Assembly: GCA_027023805.1 (NCBI GenBank)
Contig: JALVUF010000015.1
Span: forward strand, 1-45,819
Source: Helicobacteraceae bacterium
GTDB lineage: Bacteria; Campylobacterota; Campylobacteria; Campylobacterales; Sulfurimonadaceae
DNA: 45,819 nt
Direction of reading: 5' to 3'
The notes below the pieces were generated by a model. That model searched no databases and was not told where the DNA came from. It saw only the letters and a list, made by a program, of their open reading frames with translations. The first letter of the stretch is position 1. The number at the start of each line of letters is the position of its first letter. A program made the position numbers and the translations under genes. Shown here piece after piece: positions 8,872 to 17,398 of the stretch.

Positions 8872-9429
8872 ATGGCATATTTTCCAGCTTATATTCAACT
8901 TAAAAATAAAAATATACTTATAATCGGTGGTGGCAAAATTGCTTATGAAAAACTAAAACATTTGCTTGATTTTTCGCAAAATATTACAATAATAGCCAAG
9001 AATCACAATAAAAAATTACAAAGTTTAGCCAATAAACATCATTTAAAAGTATTTACAAAAGCGTATCAAAATGACGATATAAAAGAGTGTGATATTGTCA
9101 TAATAGCTGTCGATGACATATCCCTTCAAGAGACAATATACAACCAAACAAGAGATACAAGAGTGTTATGCAACGCTGTGGACTCTGTAAAGTTTTGCGA
9201 TTTTATATTTCCTTCATACATCAAACAGGGAGATTTGATCATCTCCGTATCAACATCAGGCGCTTCTCCATCTGTGGCAAAATATCTACGAAGACATATA
9301 CAAAATTTGATACCAGAAGATTTAAATATATTTTTAGATAAAATGAAAACCTTAAGAGTAAGTTTGCCAAAAGGTAAAAAAAGAATGAAACTGTTAGACA
9401 AAAAAGCTAAAAAATACTTCAAGGAATAA
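8872..9429 (+). CDS. Precorrin-2 dehydrogenase / sirohydrochlorin ferrochelatase (CysG N-domain / Met8 type)
   Basis: Converts precorrin-2 to sirohydrochlorin with NAD+ and inserts iron to give siroheme, the precursor of heme d1. The 185-aa protein is the stand-alone N-terminal half of CysG. It has a Rossmann fold with IIGGGKIAYEKL (about 17-28), the NAVD segment and the typical SVSTSGASPSVAKYLR block near 126-141. A strong AAGGAG precedes the start. It carries no methyltransferase domain; that activity is encoded by the convergent cobA gene ending at 9800. The proximity to nir genes argues for a role in heme d1 supply, though siroheme for sulfite or nitrite reductases is also possible. Confidence 0.88.
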   Translation: MAYFPAYIQLKNKNILIIGGGKIAYEKLKHLLDFSQNITIIAKNHNKKLQSLANKHHLKVFTKAYQNDDIKECDIVIIAVDDISLQETIYNQTRDTRVLCNAVDSVKFCDFIFPSYIKQGDLIISVSTSGASPSVAKYLRRHIQNLIPEDLNIFLDKMKTLRVSLPKGKKRMKLLDKKAKKYFKE

Positions 9430-9431
9430 TA

Positions 9432-9803
9432 ATGAGTCGAAAAATGTTTATAGGGTTAATCTTTATTTTCGTCTTTTTAAGTGCTGTTACATTTATTACA
9501 TCCATGCCACAACCTAAAAATGCGAGAATTGATGCAGCACTGAAACCGTATATGCCCTTTGTGCTTCAAAAAGAATTAAAAGGGCTAACAATTCTTAACA
9601 CAAAAACCGGAACGATATATAAACCAAAGCTAAATGATGTTTACAAAAGATTAGATCAGTTAGAACAACAATGGGGTAAAAAGCATTTAAGATTAACAAA
9701 TGATATATTAAGCGTTGTAAACGATCAAAACAAAACAATTAAAAATATACAAATTAAAACAAAAAAAGAGGCATCATTTGTTCATCGCTTTTTTAAGATT
9801 TAA
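9432..9803 (+). CDS. Membrane-anchored or exported protein of unknown function, 123 aa
   Basis: No family recognised. The N-terminus (residues 5-24) is a hydrophobic helix that could be an uncleaved anchor or a signal peptide. The rest is polar, with a predicted helix (KLNDVYKRLDQLEQQWGKKH) and a basic C-terminus. It starts 2 bases after the siroheme-type gene with AAGGAATAATA upstream, so it is co-transcribed. Its stop overlaps the convergent cobA gene by 4 bases. A link to tetrapyrrole metabolism is inferred only from position. Confidence 0.65.
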   Translation: MSRKMFIGLIFIFVFLSAVTFITSMPQPKNARIDAALKPYMPFVLQKELKGLTILNTKTGTIYKPKLNDVYKRLDQLEQQWGKKHLRLTNDILSVVNDQNKTIKNIQIKTKKEASFVHRFFKI

Positions 9804-10534
9804 TCCTCAAACCAATTAAGCTCATCTCTTAATTTAACTACTTCGCCTATGACTATAAGTGCCGGAGTAGGTAGTTTTTTAGCTTCTTTTGGTATATTTT
9901 GTAAAGTTGAGACAATTGTCTTTTGTTCTTTTGTTGTTCCTTTGCTTATAACTGCAATTGGACAATCTTTTGACTTTCCTATACTTATCAATTTTTTACA
10001 AATTGTTTGAATGTTATGAAGACCCATAAGAAAGATTATTGTTTCATTATTTTTAAATGACTTCCAATCTATTTGAGAATCTGTTTTGTTTGGTGTTTCA
10101 TGTCCTGTTACCACTCTAAAAGAGACGGCAACTCCTCTGCTAGTAACTGGGATACCTGCGTAAGCCGGTACGCTAATTGCAGAAGTAATGCCCGGTATAA
10201 TCTCAAAAGATACTCCCTTATTCTTTAAATACATGCCCTCTTCGCCACCACGACCAAAGACAAAAGGATCACCGCCTTTTAACCTAACTACAACATCATA
10301 TTTTAGCGCTTTTTGGTATATAGTCTCATTTATCTCATCTTGTGGCAATATATGTCTTCCATCTTCTTTACCTACATAAACAAACTCACAATCTTTTTTT
10401 GCCTCTTTTAAAATCTCAGGATTTGCAAGCCTGTCATATATAATAACATCAGCAATTTTAACAACTCGAAGTGCTTTTAAGGTAAGCAGTTCCATATCTC
10501 CGGGACCGGCCCCCGTCAAATACACTTGACCCAT
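9800..10534 (-). CDS. cobA: Uroporphyrinogen-III C-methyltransferase (SUMT)
   Basis: Transfers two methyl groups from SAM to uroporphyrinogen III to give precorrin-2, the first step towards siroheme and heme d1 (NirE role). The 244-aa protein shows all the family blocks: VYLTGAGPGD at the start, YDRL near 34, RLKGGDPFVFGRGGEE near 84-99, PGITSAISVPAYAGIPVT near 119-136, and the TGHE segment. It is the last gene of the nor-nir operon; its start overlaps the nirJ stop in a TAATG arrangement, so it is likely dedicated to heme d1. Function is secure; the choice between the symbols cobA and nirE is context only. Confidence 0.94.
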   Translation of the reverse strand: MGQVYLTGAGPGDMELLTLKALRVVKIADVIIYDRLANPEILKEAKKDCEFVYVGKEDGRHILPQDEINETIYQKALKYDVVVRLKGGDPFVFGRGGEEGMYLKNKGVSFEIIPGITSAISVPAYAGIPVTSRGVAVSFRVVTGHETPNKTDSQIDWKSFKNNETIIFLMGLHNIQTICKKLISIGKSKDCPIAVISKGTTKEQKTIVSTLQNIPKEAKKLPTPALIVIGEVVKLRDELNWFED

Positions 10535-11658
10535 TATATTTGTCCTCTTTGCTGCTCATTTAAATAGCATGACGGGTCTTCTGCCCATAAATCATTATAT
10601 AATGCGTATGCTCTGCTTCTGCTTCCACCGTTACAAATATGTTTCACTCCGCATGTGGAGCATTTCCCGCTAATTTCTCTTGGATGCTGTCTCAATCTGG
10701 TTAGTATTTCATTATTCTTATCTAGCCAAATACTATCAAAACTCTTTTCATTTATATCTCCAACTGTAAACGGAAAAAATGGATCAGGCTTAACTTTTCC
10801 TAAGAAATCAATATTTCCGAGTCTATTTCCTGCGCTATTTCCTCCCCATGCTATCAATCTTTGTAACATCTGCTCTTTTAGTTTTGGATACTTTAGACTA
10901 AATTTTTCAAGCAAAATAATAGCATCCATCTCCATATTGCCTGTTACTATATCTATATCTTTACCCTCTTCTTCATATTTAAGTGCCTTATCTATGATAA
11001 AATTAACAAATTCCAATCTTTTCTCTTTGCTGATATCAATTTTAAGATTCTCAAGTCCTCTACCTGAATACACTAAATGAGATAAATATATTTTATTAAC
11101 ATTCAATTCTTCTGCTAATTCAAAAATATCGTAAAAACTATCCTCAGTCTCTTTTGTCATAGTAAATCTAATGCCGGCATTACCGCCATTTTGTTGGATT
11201 AATTTAATAGCACCAACACTTTTATCAAATGCACCATCTAATCCCCTAAAATTATCATGAACCTTGCCAATTCCATCTATACTTATACCTATATAATCAA
11301 ATATCTGGATAATTTTGTTAACATTTTTTTCATTAATATACAAACCGTTTGTTGAGAGGTAAGTCATGATAGACTTTTCCCTCATTGCGTTTGCAATTTT
11401 AAAAATATCTTTTCTTATAAGAGGTTCTCCACCACTGAAAATAACAAATTTAACACCGGCTTTTTTCAAATCCTTTATAGAATCCAATATAAATTCAGTT
11501 GTTAAAAAATCCTGCGAATTGGGATCAGCATAAGAATAGCAATGGTGGCATGTGAGGTTACATCTGTTTGTAAAATTCCATATCACTATCGCACCACTTA
11601 ATATTCTACTTTTTTTATTATTAACAGTAGAATGAATAAGATTAGAAACTCTTAACAT
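10534..11658 (-). CDS. nirJ: Heme d1 biosynthesis radical SAM protein NirJ
   Basis: Radical SAM enzyme that converts the propionate side chains of didecarboxysiroheme towards the oxo groups of heme d1. The 374-aa protein has the CxxxCxxC motif at C33, C37 and C40 (NRCNLTCHHC), the SGGEPL segment near 85, and a C-terminal cysteine set C333, C336, C342 and C364, consistent with a second cluster as in SPASM-type proteins. Its start lies inside the end of nirF (17-base overlap) with AAAGATAA upstream. Position next to nirF and nirS separates it from the related heme b decarboxylase AhbD and from peptide-modifying radical SAM enzymes. Confidence 0.92.
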   Translation of the reverse strand: MLRVSNLIHSTVNNKKSRILSGAIVIWNFTNRCNLTCHHCYSYADPNSQDFLTTEFILDSIKDLKKAGVKFVIFSGGEPLIRKDIFKIANAMREKSIMTYLSTNGLYINEKNVNKIIQIFDYIGISIDGIGKVHDNFRGLDGAFDKSVGAIKLIQQNGGNAGIRFTMTKETEDSFYDIFELAEELNVNKIYLSHLVYSGRGLENLKIDISKEKRLEFVNFIIDKALKYEEEGKDIDIVTGNMEMDAIILLEKFSLKYPKLKEQMLQRLIAWGGNSAGNRLGNIDFLGKVKPDPFFPFTVGDINEKSFDSIWLDKNNEILTRLRQHPREISGKCSTCGVKHICNGGSRSRAYALYNDLWAEDPSCYLNEQQRGQI

Positions 11659-12745
11659 ATTTATCTTTCATCTTGTATATAAAAATACCTGATGGTTTAG
11701 GGACCGGCCATGCAAACTTTTTCCACCAGCCATGTGTCTTTATGCCAAGCACTTCATTTGCTCCGTTTACAGAAACATATAAATATTTACCGCTAGTTGA
11801 CCACCTGACATGTAAAACCATGCCTTTGAATTTAAAATTTTTAATTATTTTTAATGTTTTTGTATCAATTATCTGTACTCTTGGAAAATCTTTACCGCTA
11901 AAAGTAACAGCAAGATATTTCTTATTTGGGCTTAACGACGTAAAAACAGGGTTGCCGACCACGTCAATAGCTTTTATAAGTTTAAATTTATGGCTAAATG
12001 CAAATACTTTTCTTGCACCCACGGCCGGTATAAAAAAGTAACCTTTAGAAACACTCCAAAACCCAAAATGAGGAACCTTTAACACTCTATCTCTTTTGCC
12101 GAGATTAAGAGGTACAGTTTTATATTTCATAGTCCTTAAATTTAACACACCTATAAATGGAGAATTAAAAAAACCGGAAACATAAAGATTTTTATCTATT
12201 AGCGCATCAAAAGGAACTAAACCTACGTGCTTAAATTTCTTATATACTACAAAGTGCGGCTTTCTTGCCTTTGGTTGAGTATTTTTCATCACCCAAATCT
12301 CATCAGTATCCATGCACTCAAAAACAAGATAATTTTTATACAGTTTTATACCTACATTTCTACTGTTTGTTTTAATACTCTCTATAGGCTTTAAATTTCT
12401 GCTAACAATCTCAACGGTTTTATTCCCATAATTTGCAACCGCAACAAAATTTCTACCTATTATAAAACCGATTGCACTTGGACTGGTTCTATACTCTTTT
12501 TCTATTTTATCTGTAATTGGATTGAATTTAATTATATAACCATCTCTAGTTATTACATATCCATCCCTACCTTTAAACTTTACAACTGCATGGTTAAAAT
12601 TATGCATATGTTTTATGGTATCAACTAGTAGATGCTGTTCAATTACAGCAAGTGCTGAATTTTCTCTCTCGACTACAAAAATCTTATCTTGCGCATTTAA
12701 AAGAGTAACTATAAAAACCAAACATAATAGAAGTATTTTTTTCAT
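11642..12745 (-). CDS. nirF: Heme d1 biosynthesis protein NirF
   Basis: Periplasmic beta-propeller related to the d1 domain of NirS, needed for a late step of heme d1 formation. The 367-aa protein starts with a signal peptide (MKKILLLCLVFIVTLLNA) and then shows repeated blades (VERENSALAVIEQ, YVITRDGYIIKFNP, SLSPNKKYLAVTFSG, STSGKYLYVSVNG). The HNFNHAVVKF block carries histidines at the place where an essential one is known in this family. It overlaps nirC upstream by 4 bases and nirJ downstream by 17, so translation is probably coupled. The C-terminus has the Trp-rich GWWKKFAWPVPKPSGIF end. Confidence 0.92.
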   Translation of the reverse strand: MKKILLLCLVFIVTLLNAQDKIFVVERENSALAVIEQHLLVDTIKHMHNFNHAVVKFKGRDGYVITRDGYIIKFNPITDKIEKEYRTSPSAIGFIIGRNFVAVANYGNKTVEIVSRNLKPIESIKTNSRNVGIKLYKNYLVFECMDTDEIWVMKNTQPKARKPHFVVYKKFKHVGLVPFDALIDKNLYVSGFFNSPFIGVLNLRTMKYKTVPLNLGKRDRVLKVPHFGFWSVSKGYFFIPAVGARKVFAFSHKFKLIKAIDVVGNPVFTSLSPNKKYLAVTFSGKDFPRVQIIDTKTLKIIKNFKFKGMVLHVRWSTSGKYLYVSVNGANEVLGIKTHGWWKKFAWPVPKPSGIFIYKMKDKYVKSF

Positions 12746-13059
12746 TTTTTATCCTTATAACTTTGTATATATGTAACAATTGCATTAAGCTCACTTGCAT
12801 TTAAATCACTAAATGAGGGCATAGAGTTAATTTTATATCCTAATATTTTATATGATGACTCAGGATTAAGAATTTGGGCAAGCATTTGAGCTCTTGTGCG
12901 ATGATTGGCGATGAATCTAAAAGATGGTGCAAAAGCTTGAGCGGTCTGATGATGACAGCCCCAGCAATATGTTTGAAAAACTTTGATTGCCAAACTATCT
13001 TTTGCACTCAAACCAATACCTATGAGCAATAGTGCGATTATTAGGCTTTTACTTTTCAT
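12742..13059 (-). CDS. nirC: NirC-like periplasmic mono-heme cytochrome c
   Basis: Small class I cytochrome c. From the ATG at 13059, which has AAGGA at the right distance, the protein has 105 aa; a longer frame from a TTG at 13074 would run through that ribosome site and is less likely. It has a signal peptide (about 1-19), a single CWGCH heme motif at C32, C35 and H36, and NSMPSF near residue 80 supplying a probable axial Met. In other denitrifiers NirC donates electrons to NirS or acts in its maturation. Position between nirS and nirF supports the name; it could also be a general donor. Confidence 0.85.
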   Translation of the reverse strand: MKSKSLIIALLLIGIGLSAKDSLAIKVFQTYCWGCHHQTAQAFAPSFRFIANHRTRAQMLAQILNPESSYKILGYKINSMPSFSDLNASELNAIVTYIQSYKDKK

Positions 13060-13095
13060 ATTTTTATCCTTCAACGCTTTTATACTATTTATAGG

Positions 13096-13157
13096 TATTA
13101 TTATACTATATTTATTATTAAAAATTAATTTTATATAAAAAATATAGTATAATAATA
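13096..13157. repeat. 18-bp perfect inverted repeat between nirS and nirC
   Basis: TATTATTATACTATATTT (13096-13113) is the exact reverse complement of 13140-13157, with a 26-base loop. It lies in the only sizeable gap in the nirS-nirF stretch and could give an mRNA hairpin just upstream of nirC, limiting read-through or protecting the nirS transcript. One arm also contains TATACT on the minus strand, so a weak promoter for nirC is an alternative. Confidence 0.5.
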
Positions 13158-13164
13158 TTTATTA

Positions 13165-13191
13165 ATTTATTCGTCATAATGACGAATAAAT
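13165..13191 (-). terminator. 13-bp stem-loop just after nirS (partial terminator or mRNA stabiliser)
   Basis: ATTTATTCGTCAT (13165-13177) and its exact reverse complement (13179-13191) flank a single A; the structure begins 5 bases after the nirS stop. On the minus strand it is followed by TAATAAATATT, not a clean T run. It is therefore more likely an attenuator or a 3' stabilising hairpin than a full terminator. Confidence 0.4.
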
Positions 13192-13196
13192 ATTAT

Positions 13197-14906
13197 TTAA
13201 GCACCAGGTACTTTTAGTCTGTGTGAAATAGAATATGTAAAAGTAGGCGTTGTCAAGTTATAGATATACTTGATAAATCTTCCAGTTTTAGCATTATAGA
13301 TGCCAATTCGTCCATTTTTATTCCATTCACTAATAGTTGTCCATTTTCCAAAATTCATAGGTTCTGCATGCAACAATCTTGGCTGAACAGGATGAGCAAG
13401 TCTTGGTCCATGTGCCGCAGTATAAGGTACTATAAACTCTTTTGAAAGCTTAGAGCGAACCTCTTTATGCATAATATTTTTATACTGGGTCGCATTCCAA
13501 GTTTGTAAAATCTTGCCGGTATGTGCGTCAATCAAATGACCTTTATACTTACCTACTTTAATAATTCTGTCAATTTTTAAAGTTTGCTTGTTAATCAAAT
13601 AAACCCTATTATAGACTAATGCGCTCCCAATAACATCATCTGCCCAGATATATGGGGTACCGTCGCCAGTTCCTACAAACAAGCCGCCACCTGCTGTTTT
13701 CACGCTTGCTACAACTTCATTCTCCATATTCCATATAACAACATTGCCTTCATTAATGCTCATAGTAGCATTTAACTGACCATACCTTTTATTATACCAA
13801 GATGCACCTTGTCCTGGATGTGGCTTAGAGTCTGGTCCTGTATATATTTTAGCAGCAAGCTTCAATGTTTTTAAATCAATAACACCTATCAAATTACTCA
13901 TCTGTGATGCAATATATACAAATCTACCACGATCTTTTCCCATGTTTTCAAAACCATCATGCAATATCTTACCTATGTTTGGAATATCGGCTATGATTGG
14001 AAAACCTGGTTTATTATAATCAACTATATAAACATGTCCGCCATCTTTTAAAGCAAAGATAAAATACGGTGCATAAGGCGTTTGAATAACCATGGCAACT
14101 CTACTTGGACCAAGCTGTCCTGTAGTGTTAATAACGCTAGGAGTCGGATAAACTTTTAACGGCTCTAACGTATGAGCATTAAGTAAAACTGCACCACCGG
14201 GCGAATAATTACCGGTCATTACATATTTTCCATTGGGACTAACTGCTATACCTCTGCTTGATGTTCCAACTGTAACACTAGCAAGGGCAGGCTCTCCAGG
14301 AGCATTTAAATCAAACATTGTAAGTCTTCCGGATCGACTGATACAATATGCATATCTAGGCATACGCTTGTTGACTTGACAAATATGAATAGCATATCCG
14401 GCTTTATGCCTACTTAACATCTTACCTGATGTACCGTCATAAAAATCTACTAAAGACGCATCTCTTTCAACCCCAATTTGTATATCTCTTACATTTTTGA
14501 CATCAGCAGGTGTTAGATATTTGTAATATAACTTTTTAGCATCTGCTAATTTCTTCCAAGTTTTTTTAACTTTTACAAGTGAAAGTTTAGGCGTGTAGAT
14601 ACTTTTCCAATCAATCAGCCATTCCACCATACCGGAAGCTTCATTTCTTGAGAACATATGCCCCCAAGCCGGCATCGCAGTACCCGCTTTTCCGCGTAAA
14701 ATAGTATTTACAAGCATTTGCTTGTTTATTTTCTTTAAGATCTGAGGCTTCAAAGTAGCTCCAACACCACCTTGATGCGCACTCCCGTGACAACCCTGAC
14801 ATTCCTGCTTATATACTTTGGCATACTTCATGGTAGCATTTGCTTGTGTTAAACCGACAAGCATTACAAAACCGGCAATAAAGCCAACTGTGTTAACTAA
14901 TTTCAT
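13197..14906 (-). CDS. nirS: Cytochrome cd1 nitrite reductase NirS
   Basis: Periplasmic enzyme reducing nitrite to NO. The start is taken as the ATG at 14906, preceded by AGGGAGA, giving 569 aa; a longer frame to 14933 adds nine hydrophilic residues ahead of the signal peptide and lacks a good ribosome site. A signal peptide (1-24) is followed by a cytochrome c domain with CQGCH (C36, C39, H40) and then an eight-blade heme d1 propeller (about 130-569). The HPGQGASW and AAHGPRLAHP blocks and the TPTFTYS end match NirS. NirN is the main alternative, but it is usually shorter and occurs beside a nirS; only one copy is present here. Confidence 0.93.
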   Translation of the reverse strand: MKLVNTVGFIAGFVMLVGLTQANATMKYAKVYKQECQGCHGSAHQGGVGATLKPQILKKINKQMLVNTILRGKAGTAMPAWGHMFSRNEASGMVEWLIDWKSIYTPKLSLVKVKKTWKKLADAKKLYYKYLTPADVKNVRDIQIGVERDASLVDFYDGTSGKMLSRHKAGYAIHICQVNKRMPRYAYCISRSGRLTMFDLNAPGEPALASVTVGTSSRGIAVSPNGKYVMTGNYSPGGAVLLNAHTLEPLKVYPTPSVINTTGQLGPSRVAMVIQTPYAPYFIFALKDGGHVYIVDYNKPGFPIIADIPNIGKILHDGFENMGKDRGRFVYIASQMSNLIGVIDLKTLKLAAKIYTGPDSKPHPGQGASWYNKRYGQLNATMSINEGNVVIWNMENEVVASVKTAGGGLFVGTGDGTPYIWADDVIGSALVYNRVYLINKQTLKIDRIIKVGKYKGHLIDAHTGKILQTWNATQYKNIMHKEVRSKLSKEFIVPYTAAHGPRLAHPVQPRLLHAEPMNFGKWTTISEWNKNGRIGIYNAKTGRFIKYIYNLTTPTFTYSISHRLKVPGA

Positions 14907-15096
14907 ATTGTCTCCCTTATTCTCTGATGCCATACACTATCGTAACAAATCCTATCATTGCCATAAAGACTAGAGTCCTTGCAATCCCCTAAAGCTTCAA
15001 AGTAAGCAAAGCACTTCAGGAGGTAACAAGAGTAATCTTTTTATAAAAGTGTATAAGGTCAGTTGCTATTTAAATATTTCTAGCTAATAAGCACCT

Positions 15097-15276
15097 TTAT
15101 TCTCCGTCATTCTCCTGTTTGTTTTTCAATCTCTTTTTTTCTTGAAAATATATAAAGAACATTGGAAGAACAATCAATCCATGCAAGAAAAACGATAAGG
15201 TCAGAGGACCTTCGTTTAACCATCCAAAAAAGCTCCAATTTACATCTGTAAACGGCTGAAACAGTACGTGATACAT
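15097..15276 (-). CDS. Small single-helix membrane protein encoded after norB, 59 aa
   Basis: A 59-codon frame from ATG at 15276 to a TAA at 15099-15097, with a strong AAGGAGA 5 bases before the start and only 12 bases after the norB stop. The protein begins MYHVLFQPFTDVNWSFFGWL, has one likely helix (about residues 23-45, LTLSFFLHGLIVLPMFFIYF) and ends in a charged tail (QEKKRLKNKQENDGE). No family was recognised. Its size, single helix and place in the norCB operon suggest a small accessory subunit of the NO reductase, like small oxidase subunits of other heme-copper enzymes; that role is inference. Confidence 0.75.
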   Translation of the reverse strand: MYHVLFQPFTDVNWSFFGWLNEGPLTLSFFLHGLIVLPMFFIYFQEKKRLKNKQENDGE

Positions 15277-15288
15277 CTTATCTCCTTT

Positions 15289-16716
15289 TTAATATACATT
15301 TTGAGGATTTCTACCAATCGTCCACAAATCTTTAACTAAATATATAAATCCAATTGTCATGACTATACCCATAAAAAATCTCCAGTCCATAGCCTGCGCC
15401 ATCCAAACTTCATTTTGAGCAACAAAATAAGCGCTCCAAGTTCCACCAAGCTGTGCCCTTTCAATCATCACCTGCTCATATCCGGCAATAGTTAATGCCA
15501 CCGTCATACCAAGCATTCCAAAAGAGAGTAAAAATATTGCCATTTTAGAAGCAAACGTTGCTCTTAATTTTTTAATACCGTTTTTACCCTGGATAGCCAT
15601 ATAAAACATAGCTATAAGTATAGTAGCATATGCTCCAAAAAATGCCAGGTGACCATGTGCTGCCGTAAATTGCGTACCGTGCGTATAAATATTTACCTGT
15701 GGCAATGTATGAAAAAATCCCCAAACACCGGCACCTAAAAAGTTTCCAAAACCATTTATAACCAGCCAAACTAAGGCCGGGGTATTGTTAGAAGTAACAT
15801 CTTTTTCGCCTTCACCCATCCTCTCACCTTTATCCTTGCCCCAATCATAAAGAACATGAACAAACATGCCGATAAGCGGTACAGGCTCAAGTGAGCTAAA
15901 CAAAGCTCCAATTTCCCACCAATACTCAGGTGTTCCTATCCAAAAATAATGATGTCCTAAGCCCAATATACCAGAACCAAACAACATAGCAACTTCTATC
16001 CATAACCACATCTCAACTATTTGTCTTTTTGCACCTACTATTTTAATAAGAGCGTAAGCTGCAAAAGCACCAACTAAAACTTCCCAAGTCGCTTCAACCC
16101 AAAGGTGTATAACCCACCACCACCAATACTGATCCATAGCAATATTATCAGTATAAAACATTCCTGCAAGATACAAGCCGGCCAATGCTATTAAATCTGC
16201 TAAAATAACTGTTATAACTCCGGTTCTTCTTCCCTTAATCGCAGTTAAAAATGTATTTATAACGAAACCTACTACAACCACGACTATGCCGATATCTGCC
16301 CATCTAGGAGCTTCTAAATACTCTCTACCTTCGGTTATAAACCAAATCGTACTTGTTTTTGCCGGTCCTATCTGAATAAAAAGAAAAACTAAAACAACAA
16401 TAGCAACAGCAATAGTCAGCACCCAAAATAAAATTTTGGCTATACCAATACCAACTGTCTCTATACCTGTTTCTTCGGGAAGTAAATAATACACAGAGCC
16501 GATGATAGCATACACCATCCAAACGACTAATGCGTTAATATGTATCATTCTAGCAATTGAAAAATCTAAAACATCATATAAAAATGATGGGTAAATAAAC
16601 TGCACAGCAGCTACCAGACCCAGCAAAAGCTGAGCACCAAACAATATAACAGCAACAGTAAAGTACCAGCTCGCTAATTTTTGCGATTCATACTTAAAGC
16701 TATTTTGTCTCTGCAT
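15289..16716 (-). CDS. norB: Nitric oxide reductase large subunit NorB
   Basis: Catalytic subunit of cytochrome c-type NO reductase, reducing 2 NO to N2O at a heme b3/non-heme iron centre. The start is placed at the ATG at 16716, preceded by AAGGAGG, inside the end of norC (17-base overlap), giving 475 aa; a longer frame to 16758 lacks such a site. About 12 hydrophobic helices are visible. Signature blocks include MIHINALVVWM near 54, WWWVIHLWVEATWEV (conserved His and Glu), LGLGHHYFWIGTPEYWWEIG and HGTQFTAAHGHLAFFG with the C-terminal heme histidines. There is no N-terminal quinol-oxidase extension, so it is the cNOR and not the qNOR type. Confidence 0.96.
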   Translation of the reverse strand: MQRQNSFKYESQKLASWYFTVAVILFGAQLLLGLVAAVQFIYPSFLYDVLDFSIARMIHINALVVWMVYAIIGSVYYLLPEETGIETVGIGIAKILFWVLTIAVAIVVLVFLFIQIGPAKTSTIWFITEGREYLEAPRWADIGIVVVVVGFVINTFLTAIKGRRTGVITVILADLIALAGLYLAGMFYTDNIAMDQYWWWWVIHLWVEATWEVLVGAFAAYALIKIVGAKRQIVEMWLWIEVAMLFGSGILGLGHHYFWIGTPEYWWEIGALFSSLEPVPLIGMFVHVLYDWGKDKGERMGEGEKDVTSNNTPALVWLVINGFGNFLGAGVWGFFHTLPQVNIYTHGTQFTAAHGHLAFFGAYATILIAMFYMAIQGKNGIKKLRATFASKMAIFLLSFGMLGMTVALTIAGYEQVMIERAQLGGTWSAYFVAQNEVWMAQAMDWRFFMGIVMTIGFIYLVKDLWTIGRNPQNVY

Positions 16717-17398
16717 AATTTGCCTCCTTAATTTTTCCAAAACCTCTAGGGAATCCATTTGTGTCGATTGTAGCCATCTGCTTTAAGAATGCTACAAGAC
16801 CTTTAGCTTCTCTAGCCGTTATATGAAGATTTGGCATCCTCCTTGCATGCATAGGATATCTTCCCGGATGCTGCAAAAATGCAGCCATTGCCTCTGCTCT
16901 TGAGTGTGTTCCGGTAATTGCCTGCATTGGACCGTTTTTACCCCATGCAGGATCCAGCCATGCCTTTGTAAGATCAGGAGCATAATAACCACCGTTTCCA
17001 AGCAATGTATGACAATCCATACAGTTTTTTGATTGCTCTGCTAATTTACCTAAATTTACAAGAGCATCTGCTTCTTTTTGAGTATAGTTATCTCTTCCAA
17101 AAAACTTTTGCTTAATCGTAAATAAAGAATTACCATTCGCATCGCTACCACCTATAGTAGGTACTTCAAGACCTCTTTTTGCATTCATTTTGTAGCCAAT
17201 CTTGTAGTTAATAACAGTTGGGGACGGTACTCTCTTGTCGATATGAGCATTTATATCTTTTTGATTACCCATTCTTATTTGCCCCATCGTATCAAATGTT
17301 AGCCATATTAACAAGACTGCGGCAACACCTGTAACCCAAGCGGCAGATCTTTGCCAAAAACGATTATCTGTCCATACAGAAACTTTTCTTTTAGACAT
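16700..17398 (-). CDS. norC: Nitric oxide reductase cytochrome c subunit NorC (long form)
   Basis: Membrane-anchored cytochrome c that feeds electrons to NorB. The start is the ATG at 17398, preceded by AGGAGAG; the frame extends 7 codons further upstream without a ribosome site. The protein has 232 aa: one N-terminal helix (about 14-35), a long periplasmic linker, and the heme motif CMDCH at C126, C129 and H130, followed by the NorC-typical LLGNGGYYAPDL and a MPNL axial-Met candidate. Usual NorC is near 150 aa with the heme motif near residue 60, so about 65 residues are inserted between helix and heme domain. It overlaps norB by 17 bases. Confidence 0.93.
   Translation of the reverse strand: MSKRKVSVWTDNRFWQRSAAWVTGVAAVLLIWLTFDTMGQIRMGNQKDINAHIDKRVPSPTVINYKIGYKMNAKRGLEVPTIGGSDANGNSLFTIKQKFFGRDNYTQKEADALVNLGKLAEQSKNCMDCHTLLGNGGYYAPDLTKAWLDPAWGKNGPMQAITGTHSRAEAMAAFLQHPGRYPMHARRMPNLHITAREAKGLVAFLKQMATIDTNGFPRGFGKIKEANYAETK

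Noticed and set aside
13197-14906. Reading of the cytochrome cd1 gene as nirN
   Set aside because: Length (569 aa), single copy, and position in the nor operon fit NirS; NirN normally accompanies a separate nirS.
15018-15024. Consensus ribosome site AGGAGGT on the plus strand in the nirS leader
   Set aside because: No start codon or open frame follows within a usable distance.
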